A stretch of 64,000 bases of DNA from Bradyrhizobium sp. 195 (lineage in GTDB: Bacteria; Pseudomonadota; Alphaproteobacteria; Rhizobiales; Xanthobacteraceae). Position 1 is the stretch's first letter. Each line of letters opens with the position of its first letter. This document shows positions 26,101 to 31,402 of the stretch, piece after piece. The DNA is taken from NCBI RefSeq assembly GCF_023101665.1, contig NZ_CP082161.1, forward strand, positions 3,348,001-3,412,000. Reading direction: 5' to 3'. The notes under the pieces were generated by a model. It was not told the DNA's origin, searched no databases, and worked only from the letters and a program-made list of their open reading frames with translations. Position numbers and translations under genes: made by a program.

Positions 26101-28100
26101 TCGCGACGACCGGCAATAGCGGCGATGCCGGCAGCATCAACGTCACCGCCGACAACGGCTTCATCCTGGCGCAGACGGTGACCTCAGGCGGCGTGACGAC
26201 GCTCGGCTCGGTCTCGGCCCATGGTTCGGCGAGCCTGCTGGCCGCCACGACCATCACCGGCAACACGCTCGCCGTCACCGCAGGCTCCGGCCTGCTGACG
26301 GCCAACGGCGGCCCGGTCAACTGGAACGCTCTCAATGTCGGCACGACGCTTGGCGTGACCGCGGAGCAGGGCAGCATCAACCTCCAGACCGCGCAGAGCG
26401 GCGGCACGCAGACCATTCGCGCCCGCGATAACGTCACTTTCAACGCGTTGACCACGACGGGCATCAACGGCGATGCCGGCAGCATCAACGTCACCGCCGA
26501 CAACGGCTTCATCCTCGCGCAGACGATGACATCAGGCGGCCTGACCACGCTCGGCTCGGTCTCGGCCCATGGCTCGGCGACGCTGTTGGCGGCCACGACC
26601 ATCACCGGCAACACGCTCGCCGCCACCACAGGCTCCGGCCTGCTGACGGCCAACGGCGGCCCGATCAACTGGAACGTGCTCAATGTCGGCACGATGCTGG
26701 GCGTGACCGCGGGGCAGGGCAGCATCAACCTCCAGACCGCGCAGAGCGGCGGCACGCAGACCATCCGCGCCCGCGACAACGTCACCTTCAACGCGCTAAC
26801 GGCGACGGGCATCAACGGCGATGCCGGCAGCATCAACGTCACCGCGGACAACGGTTTCATCCTCGCGCAGACCGTGACGTCAGGCGGCGTGCCGACACTC
26901 GGCTCGGTCTCGGCCCACGGCTCCGCGAAGCTGCTCGCCGCAGGCACCAACACCGGTCATGACCTCACGGCCTCGACCGGCAACGCAGTCCTGAGCGGCA
27001 CGGTCGTTCATTGGGATAATCTCGCGGCCGGCGGCACGCTCGACGTCAGCGCGACGGCCGGAGGGATCACCGTCGGCACCGCCATCAGCGGCGGCACGCA
27101 GACCCTGCATGCCGTAAACGACATCGTCTTCAGCCAGCTCACCACGACGGGGATCCCAGGCGATGCCGGCGGCCTCAACGTCAAGTCCGACACCGGCTCG
27201 CTCCGCGGCGGATCGATCTCCGCCAACGGCGATACGCATTTCGAGGTGGCCGGATCGGTCTCGTTCGACCGGGTCAGCGGCAACGTCGTCAAGATGACCT
27301 CGTCGGGCGACCTGACGATCAACTGGGTCAGCGTCGTGCGGGAGCTCGATCTCGCGGCCGATACGATCAACGTCAAGGGCGAGCAGATCCGGTCGAACCC
27401 GGCAATCCCGCTGATCCTGAACATCACCGGCTACAATGGCGGCGTCGCGAAGTCCGCCAACATCTCGATCGACCCGGACAGCATCATCGTCAATCAGTTC
27501 AGGGTGGTGGACGCGACCTTCTGGACGGATGCGCCTGCCGTGACGATCCTGAACGGCTATGTGCCGGGTCAGCTCATGCTCACTACAGCCCACCAGCAGG
27601 TGCTGCTCAACAACCGCACGCCGGCGCCGTCCAGCTGGCCGTCGCTCCAGCTCTATCAGCCGGGCGGCGTGTTCACCATGAGCCAGGTCGGCAACGCCAA
27701 TGTCAGCAACGCCTATGTGGTGTTCTATACCGGCGATGTCTCGGCGACCGTCACCAATTACAGCCCGACTCATACCTGCTGCAACGCCTTCACCGGCGCC
27801 AGCATGATGCGCAACATCGCGGTCGACAGCGAGGGCAAAGAGAGCATCGAGACCTGGCTCGCCAAGAAGGACGGGGGAACGTTCTACCTGCTCGGCCTCT
27901 CCGGCCAGGCACGGCTCGACGCGCTGCTGACGCCGCGGCCGGTCGAGGCCATCGGCTCCGGTCCCGCCGTCAACATCGAGGGCCTCAGCGACATGCGCAA
28001 GCTGCGCCAGAAGGGTCAGCGTGCGGGACGTACGGGCTGGAAGGACGCGGCGATCGAGACGGCGAAGCCGGCGATTGGCCGTCTCGCAGAGGCATGGTAG
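11118..28100 (+). CDS. giant two-partner-secretion filamentous adhesin (TpsA, leukotoxin LktA-like)
   Basis: One uninterrupted frame of 5660 codons. The N-terminus has a long signal of the extended type (charged residues 1-23, hydrophobic core 24-40, cleavage near LQAQ45). A TPS secretion domain follows at about 46-165, ending GNVYFADPKGFVVGRSG, where DPKGF replaces the usual NPNGI. Almost all the rest is Gly/Ala/Ser/Thr/Asn-rich beta-solenoid repeat. Exceptions are a helix-like, Gln/Leu-rich segment at about 4234-4430 and a 116-residue tandem repeat at about 4975-5360. Paired cysteines occur at 3515/3516, 3957/3958 and 5554/5555, with CxxC at 3621/3624. There is no autotransporter barrel: export depends on the TpsB gene overlapping its end by 7 bases. 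Expected role: surface attachment or aggregation. Host-cell toxicity, implied by the LktA name, is not supported here. Confidence 0.9.
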   Translation: MRGPSVRRDEDEPGLRKLARFRSMSLLCAMQMVFLPVYSVRLQAQTANVIVPDGRTGTSLQTSGSVTNVTTSTVSGNNAFNSFSQFSVGQGNTVNLQLPTGTRNLVNIVRDAPVYVNGTLNSYMNGAIGGNVYFADPKGFVVGRSGVVNVGSLNVSTPTREFTDSLIGPGGAINGTAVGNLMAGSFPVSPDGNIRIYGRINAQDGVRLTGQNVFVGGASQRDIANLDHAAKFAASVNSKGLRSASAITVSNGSIHIGAVNSARVNGRLTARSKTSTPSNISVQAGNNIEIGKNARLNIASKSGDAGEIRLKAAQNLIVAGGAKFSASAKTGNAGLVDFSANGVIDIGQGIKVNLSAANGKAGTLLIDPTDLVVGDAAQGDTGVTLSNSSVAAALAGLSAGANYLIQADHSITLAAHAVIDARRLDGSGHSTGNANNVIIDAPNIEIMNGAQILAQSVNFGGTTYTDGNVTLTATASDIKLSGQATAATAITVDGKITGGTISITATSTAVSSFLNGSVAGDFALVGSTLAASLLGLNGGYVAASATATININSHADINGRGDVTISAHASETASDPAIASTLLGSLTPVAAGVVVGKIDGTATTNVASGATINAGGNLEIKALNDATIAVSALAASTSAQIVPTVAYSKGSVTTIANVESGAHIAAGTVNASGSTLKVRAINNNSFSTSATSVAAPGLGASGGVGGAFAISDITTSVTATLGASLGTDTANRMNGSVLVEATSDTTSNSTMASSIAGLPALIAAIETGLRSVTAPTSIIQDHMSSLVPLNFNFKAAGALSLANSTQSATAAIAQNPSGGAPSIYASGNVAVASNVIDRGVRSNATASAITKDVVSGESTAISAAVAWGNFTHNSNAYVGSGTLINAANIAVDATTELPITNTWLKWDGLGAVLSHLNGSLGVGGNILTSYANATADAGDTIGISGSLNHFVVNNNTTAWVAGTASLTATCTTAACGSSWAAGMDNGDVHTYDATIQIAATTTTASIDAAGNVGTLGFLTGNTSGGSSVGGALNLVQFNTNTIAGVSDRATLRAADDIAVNAITSDQFVAVAPSSGKAAGALALNGITSLGFLNNTTHASISSQATVFAPTVGILAQQDLSVVTLAGAMSRNTSGGSAVGLAVAYLGANADTSAYIGDNHSDIRPGPFSANDPFAGTSGGSGAVNVDNLTISATTSGRITAAAVAASISEPAASSFSDKAGAAGAGATGGTAGVATAASKIGSSSGSSTEGFSIDLAGSSSISDVSLGTSAYIRNATVNKFTTTGTVVTKTIVQALNDTMLNNGSGSAALNLAGASAQGAAIGGAIAAAMSNNATLAYIYGTTLNNQSSVTVQALNGGSETVVAIGVAGSKSNAASLSASVGIITDSANAYIESSTIAGQSSGVNRALEVDAYQTTNIAIGGGSLYITGGQAGVGIGLTYASIADPTGGKATDAHIRSTSISNYDTLLVMADSASVIAAGAASGGAGSNGLAGAIVVSEIAPTTTAYIDSGATVNINVGGVTVLADSGAVSALDTALGNLVKKSNNNHLASDTCTVAGGTGGQNCIDFSAAALNDGTGNGPGASIVSVAGLIQAGKNNVGASIVYNTIATTHSAYIANVLMTAGSNGNVSVSAVDSSKIQAVTIGFGLATGQFAGVGGTTISSISNTVSAGIGNNLSSTTQSSVTGRNISVNATDSSSITGTAAIAGASTQGSAAGLALVYSSIANNVSAGVTGSKLIASGNVGVGASSNASISTVAVGIAMSSQVGLAGSVATNLMGTNVTASITAAGTNGINGADITATNNVGVIAGNNDKAAVFAGALSISKGAAGGAGSLVTNQITGTTAAYISGANTKVDALGTSTTDTLSVNNGTLFHAFDLGTAHAPTDTTPDLSENQDTVRGLAVVASSHQAVVTNVASLAASSSIAIMINPITNVMSGATRAYIDSAAIDTRLASSTLKPQIEVAASSFSYSGAFGAGIAYGSSGGGGATIISTTMSRETFAYITNATVGGVQSSSETVGAVTVKANAEQDASSIAIGFNTGSVGLNVFQATTEAYVDGGALTASSLTVNANNNTGIFSANGSGAYGSQAAIGAAFLVQVSSNRTLAYVGDEFHYQGSGAAHTTALNLSGALDVEATTKNRFEAYAIGGALSTGTAAIAGMANIEVANNTTIAGVYDTTLQGVTGGTAGAVTIDATEDVAIKEIAGALAVGASGAGVGVGAAANVIVFKSRTIAESWNSNLNSVDAINVNALSTKEVLSYAVTAGIGGSVGIGATVGVIIIGTNTADADTQGQQTGQLNQGGSGTIASVNSGTSNTHGSNAVASGTAGNPNSANVSSTYDVSNVLSGGNDVVVAQIAGGNVRGSQVNVGATSANAAKMYLLGAGFAKNVGIGAGIGYTSVNSTVLANLSDYGRNGSGVLVAADTPLVVSAPSVSVAAVVKDANTGPYGGKTIDTEAIAGGAALYFGANAAVSVGNVTNTVMALLGGQITGTGGTGAAVMAQDTTTQVVFTGGVSAGAVAVGASVATASRTSSVVARVLNGATIDTSQLLIGAAGAGTLSTTATALGGGIVAGTGADAEATENSSVLAEIGAGASITTSASGIGTLVSAAIAPNLSSEAIGVSVGGAAVGVAIAKSTVGATVTADVGDAVSFSGGALDVSAKALVPTSGTTTWAKALAGGGGSLIGAQGSYAQASQNATVSAYGGTGIRLPNANVTIEAENDSAQYAEATGLSTGFLALGATVAQTSSSAHTDAYLGAPADMDVANHGNYTGVLWIKATGTDTNFSNAKVGAGGTYAGAAAVATTSSIAVTNARFDGGATDDTLYFGGLRIDAKHTTNYVASGDAYQASTAGVSAGKARNEVDSTTTAEIGTHLIINSAAGDMVVIANDIVNQGGGGARSGSGGSFSGAAALSESFVTQTVTTNIGAGTVLSLNDDPRTSTAAINIEAYNTLNTNDTASLATASFFAGGGAESNMTANATLAVNINARELFSAGQIYVGTAAKMAAANNANASLYGAIAGVGASTNSWVHANQSVNVGAGAKIVAWRDITMYAGLAGDGSVFSSVQATATTVVYNNTAIPISTLYRGTANADDTTSLTLAPTSSVLGARNIYLGATQGQVTAAGNGSNYNPYLDIFSAKNSDNHSHTSGTGDVALNGLVVAGINNDVTITIDLGASTPTLSTTSPYSALTLESVSDVNHFSPVMSWNHQTVQYTTIGNFNPYQLVVNQLATLTGLSEAQVRSQLAAATPTSPATMSPSGTDPTGDIQRQIDTLIKQAPFTSDAPGNAFAFGDILISAGNVSILAQKLTGNSGTNPAAPAVIARSSPLIKIENKGLDFMSLGNLTVTDVSGGNITYRQIDHIDPDSHSNVTFTAMPSASPVIDVSATYNRLDPDSGQGIDQNGNVLTRTPDIYFNGAVNNPNGLLKVVNNLGSVVASQSLSAATVQIVVPKGTFTFLGGIGSFYDSSSAVTSQWASTENRPEDALTAVMTAATYLGAYGAYESAPHIGSGGDHPYFYYCCASGSSGIYAPVGNADASTIFTARMLMTFYDGTSLYSSIFLPVGRGTPGNTSTPNAGSVPDVATLKVIEGQPSNSTIVATAPWEKTTYDGRNVYADSGPYKTPFNCAGCDAFFQVIQIQPDAITAKTANTPATATATRTITGQAVIISASVININGTIQAGSSSNYSVNIGADAYAAIYGTNGLKNRNGGADFATAQANARNGVYYDVSGSVTTSVSDDVKIGVRYNALTDQFILNGVVQGAGGYVYLNGKIISTSTDSTQTQGNIEIKGGAGTITVNNTSGLALVTNTINTGATAQSVVEIVDQLKGKTTWWVYDPKAAGNQQVSRYEVNSVNAAAPDASMLAARTGTSGIQYATKENMLYQWVDTATLDRPTTSTQFDYGWAFTPNQTTGENWTRTTSLVSGTQSTNYQKVTTATGSYHWAGGVNPDGSPVGLNTHVEKCCGADAQFNWYQAIYDHLTLTLTNTVKASNPINIKFTGGGSSDVVVNSTSGIVINGSINNLQGATTLNATGTNSSITVGANANNPVISGTSVTLRGDGGIGTLGTNKAPVQVQLYGGNLTASSIDRDIAIAAVGSLSINQVKVNSAGATPQGNVFLSAVGDINSASAYNPASPVVIGKNIEINSTSGAIGATSAVVNGASTLTNINPLVIQATGTVQAGGSVDGGVLDSASATGTYIIQSKGDLRLGTIQSTGGPVFLEAAGSDGNQASILNGRAAVGLTQAQSQHLQDVWASLDLLSGNAATNAVNSYQAMVTSAYNDYFQLKNIAFQNGSTYNPTSVGQTVLRAQVAAKLGIDPANVTTTQMKTEATTRFLRDQFLLGKISSDELKTSLTTLLGTAPSDPLGTVFGSSLSTTLFTKLFDGVSTANQRMPTNTALQTALNTYDANYSYTLASTERVYGIITAGAQWTQSQLAYTVSSSSIGAAPPPIDENVIANVSANQVMLYAPRGSVGNSAAPQTFTFTSVDASSLTTEQRALLSSAGPGQLTVGAVTDPTTHVTTYTVSLSQQNLVVVDNPIAISAKALTNIYLGSKNSLALGGVTANYGPITAAQANGIEVTGRGDVKLDAVTSISANVGGAVISGDIANLTLIAERGNVGAPGAAGSNPANNSNALQVAFADPGHDQLDQVSSAQGIYVKQTTGDLILGNISAGNAIQLTAAGSIYAEADFTDRSAIHILGTDLDLRAGGNIGFNGSSFQPLQVNISGAVTGTAVGDVSILAVTGDLAVGRSGAYGTLTAGGALTLNVARGALAINTSISSNGLMQLLADRGMTFAAGTSAAPVVATSNSDGVTLVAATLSMGAYSAINAPGLISVTTTGDATIGQLNSSLSYAAASNTPSIIVTAGGVASLGAIIDNGDGQTKLLVSGAGAEVSLSASNGIGNATGRFTTNATRLSASASAGDIYLKALTDTEVSLLSAVKGSVDIVGTGGLTLDQVVAGTATGASGSFSAIANNGSIVVGTADSSGSQTVHATQNVTFKSLATTGNSGDAGSINVTADNGFILAQTVTSGGVTTLGSVSAHGSASLLAATTITGNTLAVTAGSGLLTANGGPVNWNALNVGTTLGVTAEQGSINLQTAQSGGTQTIRARDNVTFNALTTTGINGDAGSINVTADNGFILAQTMTSGGLTTLGSVSAHGSATLLAATTITGNTLAATTGSGLLTANGGPINWNVLNVGTMLGVTAGQGSINLQTAQSGGTQTIRARDNVTFNALTATGINGDAGSINVTADNGFILAQTVTSGGVPTLGSVSAHGSAKLLAAGTNTGHDLTASTGNAVLSGTVVHWDNLAAGGTLDVSATAGGITVGTAISGGTQTLHAVNDIVFSQLTTTGIPGDAGGLNVKSDTGSLRGGSISANGDTHFEVAGSVSFDRVSGNVVKMTSSGDLTINWVSVVRELDLAADTINVKGEQIRSNPAIPLILNITGYNGGVAKSANISIDPDSIIVNQFRVVDATFWTDAPAVTILNGYVPGQLMLTTAHQQVLLNNRTPAPSSWPSLQLYQPGGVFTMSQVGNANVSNAYVVFYTGDVSATVTNYSPTHTCCNAFTGASMMRNIAVDSEGKESIETWLAKKDGGTFYLLGLSGQARLDALLTPRPVEAIGSGPAVNIEGLSDMRKLRQKGQRAGRTGWKDAAIETAKPAIGRLAEAW
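26040..27200 (+). repeat. 348-bp tandem repeats within the adhesin gene
   Basis: The marker ggcgatgccggc recurs at 26121, 26469, 26817 and 27159, giving spacings of 348, 348 and 342 bases (116, 116 and 114 residues). The first three units, each containing GSINVTADNGFILAQ and TLGSVSAHGSA, are nearly identical in DNA, including at silent sites. The fourth is diverged and fades after about 27200. High silent-site identity points to recent duplication or gene conversion, so copy number may vary between strains. Confidence 0.9.
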
Positions 28101-29794
28101 TTGGATTCGGGATGCGGATTCGGGGGGCAGCATTGGCGGTCGGGCTGGCAGCGTCCTGCATTGCCTCCGCGCGCGCCCAATCGATCAATCCCGGCGTAAT
28201 CCAGAACGACGTCGACCGGCAGCGCCGTCAGATCGAGCAGCAGAGCGCGCCGCCCAAGCTCACAGGGCCGGCGGTGATCGGCGGCGAGCGCGAAAAGTCC
28301 CAGCTCCTGAAGCCGGGCGGGCCGAAATTCCGCCTGCGCAAGGTCACGTTCGACGAGTCCAAGTTCATCACGCCGGCCGAGCTGGATGAGATCGCGAAGA
28401 AGTATGTCGGCAAGGACGTCGACATCGCCTCGCTGTTGCAGCTCGTTGCCGACATCAATGCCGTCTATGCCGCACGCGGCATCGTCACGGGCATCGCGAC
28501 GCTGCCCGAGCAGGACGCCAAGGGCGGAATCGTCCGCGTCAAGCTGACCGAAGGCCGGCTGCAGAAGACGACGGTCGAGGGCAACAAGCAGACCCGCGCC
28601 GACTATATCCTCGATCGCGTGAAGGAGCCCGAAGGCGAGGTCCTCGACGTTCCCAAGCTCAACCGCGACGTGATCTGGTTCAACCGGACCAACGACGTGC
28701 AGATCAAGGCGCTGCTGCAGCCCGGCACGAGCTTCGGCCTCACCGACCTGCAATTCGCGGTGATCGAGCCGCCGGTCGACACCTTGCAGCTCTTTACCGA
28801 CAACCAGGGCGCGGAGAACACCGGGCGTTGGGAGGGCGGAGCCTTCTACAAGCGCCACGGCCTGTTCGGCGTCGACGACCGCCTGACCTTCTACGGCGTT
28901 CGTTCCGACGGCAATCTCAACGGCAACGTTGCCTACAGCATCCCGGTCAATCCCTGGGGCGGACGCGCCGGCGTCAGCTATACCGAAGGCAAGATCAAGA
29001 TCATCCAGGGACCGTTCGTCGCGCTCGACGTCACGGGTCGATCGAGCCAGGCCGCGGTCAATTTCAGCCAGCCGGTCTGGGTGACGCAGGACTGGCTGGT
29101 GCTGCTCAACGCCGCCTTGACCGAGGGCAAGACGGTCAGCCGCTTCGCCACCGTCGCCGTCACCGACGATCACTACGACAAGACCACGGCGGGCGTCTCG
29201 GTGACCAAGTCCGGCAACACCTATTCGATCACGGTCTCGCCGGCGGTGAATTACATCGCGTGGCACGACTACGTGCTCGGCAATAACCGCGCGTTCAACA
29301 CCTATACCGGCTCGCTGATCGCGACCAGCGCCGCGGGGCCCCAGAACTTCAGCGCCAATGTGCTGGCGAGCTGGCAGTACACGCAGGAGAAGCTGCTGCC
29401 GGGCGATCAGATCTTCTCGATCGGCGGTCCCACCACCGTACGCGGTTATCCCTCCAACGCGGCCTCCGGCGACAGTGGCTATTATTTCAACGCCGAGCTG
29501 CACTACAACTGGTCGCAATGGCTCAGGGGTTTCGACACCTACATCTTCACCGACTGGGGTGCGGTGTACTCGACCTTCCCCGGCGTCACCGAAATGGCGT
29601 CCGTCGGCGTCGGCTTCTCCTGGACCTACGCATCATTCATGACGTTCGAGGCAAATTACGCGACGCCGCTGAAGATGGCGGTGTCGACCCAGAACCATTA
29701 CGAGGCCTATGGCCGCGTCATCTTCCGGCCGCTGTTGATGTTCCAGAAGCCGGAGCCGCCTGTGGCGGCCGTGGCCGGCAGGAGCAAGTCGTAG
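28094..29794 (+). CDS. TpsB outer-membrane transporter of the adhesin (ShlB/FhaC/HecB family)
   Basis: A 566-residue protein that exports the TpsA adhesin across the outer membrane. Parts in order: signal peptide ending SARA29, a periplasmic helix and Gln-rich linker (30-70), POTRA_2-type domain at about 78-155 (FRLRKVTFDESKFITPAEL...), a second POTRA-like domain at about 156-230, then a 16-strand barrel to residue 566. The barrel carries the essential loop-6 motif GGPTTVRGY at 444-452. The start at 28094 overlaps the adhesin stop (ATGGTAG) and is preceded by gcagagg. A second ATG at 28112 is possible. Tight overlap indicates coupled production of exporter and cargo. Confidence 0.92.
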   Translation: MVVGFGMRIRGAALAVGLAASCIASARAQSINPGVIQNDVDRQRRQIEQQSAPPKLTGPAVIGGEREKSQLLKPGGPKFRLRKVTFDESKFITPAELDEIAKKYVGKDVDIASLLQLVADINAVYAARGIVTGIATLPEQDAKGGIVRVKLTEGRLQKTTVEGNKQTRADYILDRVKEPEGEVLDVPKLNRDVIWFNRTNDVQIKALLQPGTSFGLTDLQFAVIEPPVDTLQLFTDNQGAENTGRWEGGAFYKRHGLFGVDDRLTFYGVRSDGNLNGNVAYSIPVNPWGGRAGVSYTEGKIKIIQGPFVALDVTGRSSQAAVNFSQPVWVTQDWLVLLNAALTEGKTVSRFATVAVTDDHYDKTTAGVSVTKSGNTYSITVSPAVNYIAWHDYVLGNNRAFNTYTGSLIATSAAGPQNFSANVLASWQYTQEKLLPGDQIFSIGGPTTVRGYPSNAASGDSGYYFNAELHYNWSQWLRGFDTYIFTDWGAVYSTFPGVTEMASVGVGFSWTYASFMTFEANYATPLKMAVSTQNHYEAYGRVIFRPLLMFQKPEPPVAAVAGRSKS

Positions 29795-29844
29795 CCGGAA
29801 GCTGCGCCGCTCTCGCCGTCGGCGTTGCGAGCGCAACTCTCTCG

Positions 29845-29933
29845 CCGTCATTGCGAGGAGCCCTTGCGACGAAGCAATCCAGAGTGTTTCCGCGGAAGGA
29901 TTCTGGATTGCTTCGCTTCGCTCGCAATGACGG
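29845..29933. repeat. palindromic intergenic repeat (Bradyrhizobium-type)
   Basis: ccgtcattgcgag (29845-29857) is matched in reverse by ctcgcaatgacgg (29921-29933). Further inside, gaagcaatccaga (from about 29871) pairs with tctggattgcttc (ending about 29914). The element forms a long near-perfect hairpin in the gap between tpsB and bluB. From general knowledge, sequences of this form are scattered in many copies in intergenic regions of Bradyrhizobium and relatives. It may also act as a bidirectional terminator for the convergent tpsB and bluB genes. Confidence 0.8.
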
Positions 29934-29982
29934 AGGATGGAGTGCGCTGGCGTCTGATGTTCGAGCTTGAGGCGCCGCTCAA

Positions 29983-30615
29983 TCAGCGCTTCAACGTGAA
30001 CTCCGCCGCCCCGCGCCGGTGTTCCCATTTGGCCTGCTCCAGCTCGGGCCGGTCGCATTCGATTTCCGGATAGCCGATGCAGAGATAGGCGATGAACTTC
30101 CAGCTAAGAGGCACATCGAGAATCGCGTGGATACGATCCGGGTTCAGGATCGACACCCAGCCGAGGCCGATGCTCTCAGCGCGCGCGGCGAGCCACATCG
30201 CGGTGATCGCGGCGACCACGGAATATTCCGTGGTCTCCGGCATGGTCGCGCGGCCGAGGCCGTGACCGATGTCGCTGGCCTTGTCGGCGAACACGGCGAG
30301 GTGGCCGGGAGCTTGCTCGAGGCCCGACAGCTTCAGTGTGGCGTAGCGCGCCGCGCGTTCGCCGGCATAAGAACCCAAAGCGTCGGCGTTGCACGCCTTG
30401 AAGTCCTCGGCCACGGCGCGGCGGCATGCGGCATCGTCGACGACGACGAAGCGCCAGGGCTGGCTGAGGCCGACCGAGGGCGACAGGCAAGCGGTCTCGA
30501 TCAGGCGGTCGATGGCGCCATCCGGCAGCGCTTCGGCTCGGAAGCGGCGCACGTCGCGCCGCCACACGAACAGCTCGCGCAAATGCTGGCGGAAGGTGTC
30601 GTCGAACTCGACCAT
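29983..30615 (-). CDS. bluB: 5,6-dimethylbenzimidazole synthase
   Basis: A 210-residue flavin-binding enzyme of the nitroreductase fold that uses O2 to break down reduced FMN into 5,6-dimethylbenzimidazole, the lower ligand of cobalamin. Diagnostic segments are FVWRRDVRRF (residues 16-25), SPSVGLSQPWRF (45-56) and the C-terminal GYPEIECDRPELE. The start at 30615 (MVEFDD) leaves a 4-base gap after the cobalamin synthase gene. An upstream in-frame ATG at 30648 would overlap that gene by 29 bases and adds nothing recognisable. It is the last gene of the minus-strand cobP-cobV-bluB operon. Confidence 0.93.
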   Translation of the reverse strand: MVEFDDTFRQHLRELFVWRRDVRRFRAEALPDGAIDRLIETACLSPSVGLSQPWRFVVVDDAACRRAVAEDFKACNADALGSYAGERAARYATLKLSGLEQAPGHLAVFADKASDIGHGLGRATMPETTEYSVVAAITAMWLAARAESIGLGWVSILNPDRIHAILDVPLSWKFIAYLCIGYPEIECDRPELEQAKWEHRRGAAEFTLKR

Positions 30616-30619
30616 GAAG

Positions 30620-31402
30620 CTAGCGCCCCATCTGGAAGGCGGCCGCAACCAGCAGGATCAGGATCTCTCCTAGCTGCTCGAACGCGCCGAGGATATCGCC
30701 AGTCTGTCCGCCGATCTGACGGATGGCGAGCCGCGCCAGCATCAGGCCTGCGAGCGACAGCAGAACCAGGCCGACCAGCGCCTTGCCCGGCCCTAACGCG
30801 AGGGCGAGCGCGAGCGTTCCAAGCGCGAACGCAATGGCGACGCTGCGGCCGGGTGGCGCTCCCGCACTCGCCGAAAGCCCGTCAGGTCGCGCGGGTGGGA
30901 CCAGCGACATGAAGGCCGGCACGCCCGCGCGGGCAGCAACATGCGCGGCGCACAGCGCCAGCGTGACGGCGAAGGGATTGGCGATGGCCGCAAGCGCGCT
31001 CCAGCGCAGGCCGAACGACAGGATCAGCGCGCAGACGCCGTAAGTCCCGATCCGGCTGTCGCGCATGATCTCGAGCTTGTGCTCGCGCGTTCGCCCGCCG
31101 CCGAGCCCGTCGGCGGTGTCGGCAAGGCCATCTTCATGCAGCGCGCCGGTGATGAGGGCGGTCGTGGCCAAAGCGAGCAGGGCAGCAAGGTCCGGCGTCA
31201 GTCCGAACCGGCTGGCGATCTTGTAGACCAACGCGCCGGCAAGGCCGACCAGCAGTCCCGCGACGGGCAGGGCCCAGGTTGCGCGCGCGACCGCGCCGTC
31301 CGCCGCAGGCTTCGACGATGCCACAGGGAGGATCGTCACGAACGATGCCGCCATCCTGAGATCGGCAATGATGTCTTTGAGAAGCTCGGTACGCGGCATC
31401 AT
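30620..31402 (-). CDS. cobS: cobalamin synthase (adenosylcobinamide-GDP ribazoletransferase)
   Basis: A 260-residue inner-membrane enzyme (CobV in P. denitrificans naming, CobS in Salmonella naming) that joins adenosylcobinamide-GDP to alpha-ribazole phosphate in the last assembly step. Family marks are GALHEDGLADTADGLGGG near residue 85, with its Asp-rich metal site, RDSRIGTYG near 112, and five or six hydrophobic segments. The C-terminal QIGGQTGDILGAFEQ (about residue 230) is also typical. It overlaps the upstream cobP by four bases. It must not be confused with the cobaltochelatase subunit also called CobS, which is absent from this window. Confidence 0.94.
   Translation of the reverse strand: MMPRTELLKDIIADLRMAASFVTILPVASSKPAADGAVARATWALPVAGLLVGLAGALVYKIASRFGLTPDLAALLALATTALITGALHEDGLADTADGLGGGRTREHKLEIMRDSRIGTYGVCALILSFGLRWSALAAIANPFAVTLALCAAHVAARAGVPAFMSLVPPARPDGLSASAGAPPGRSVAIAFALGTLALALALGPGKALVGLVLLSLAGLMLARLAIRQIGGQTGDILGAFEQLGEILILLVAAAFQMGR

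Noticed and set aside
26040..27200. Possible CRISPR-like array
   Set aside because: Units are 348 bases long, contiguous, in frame and coding. There are no short repeats with unique spacers.
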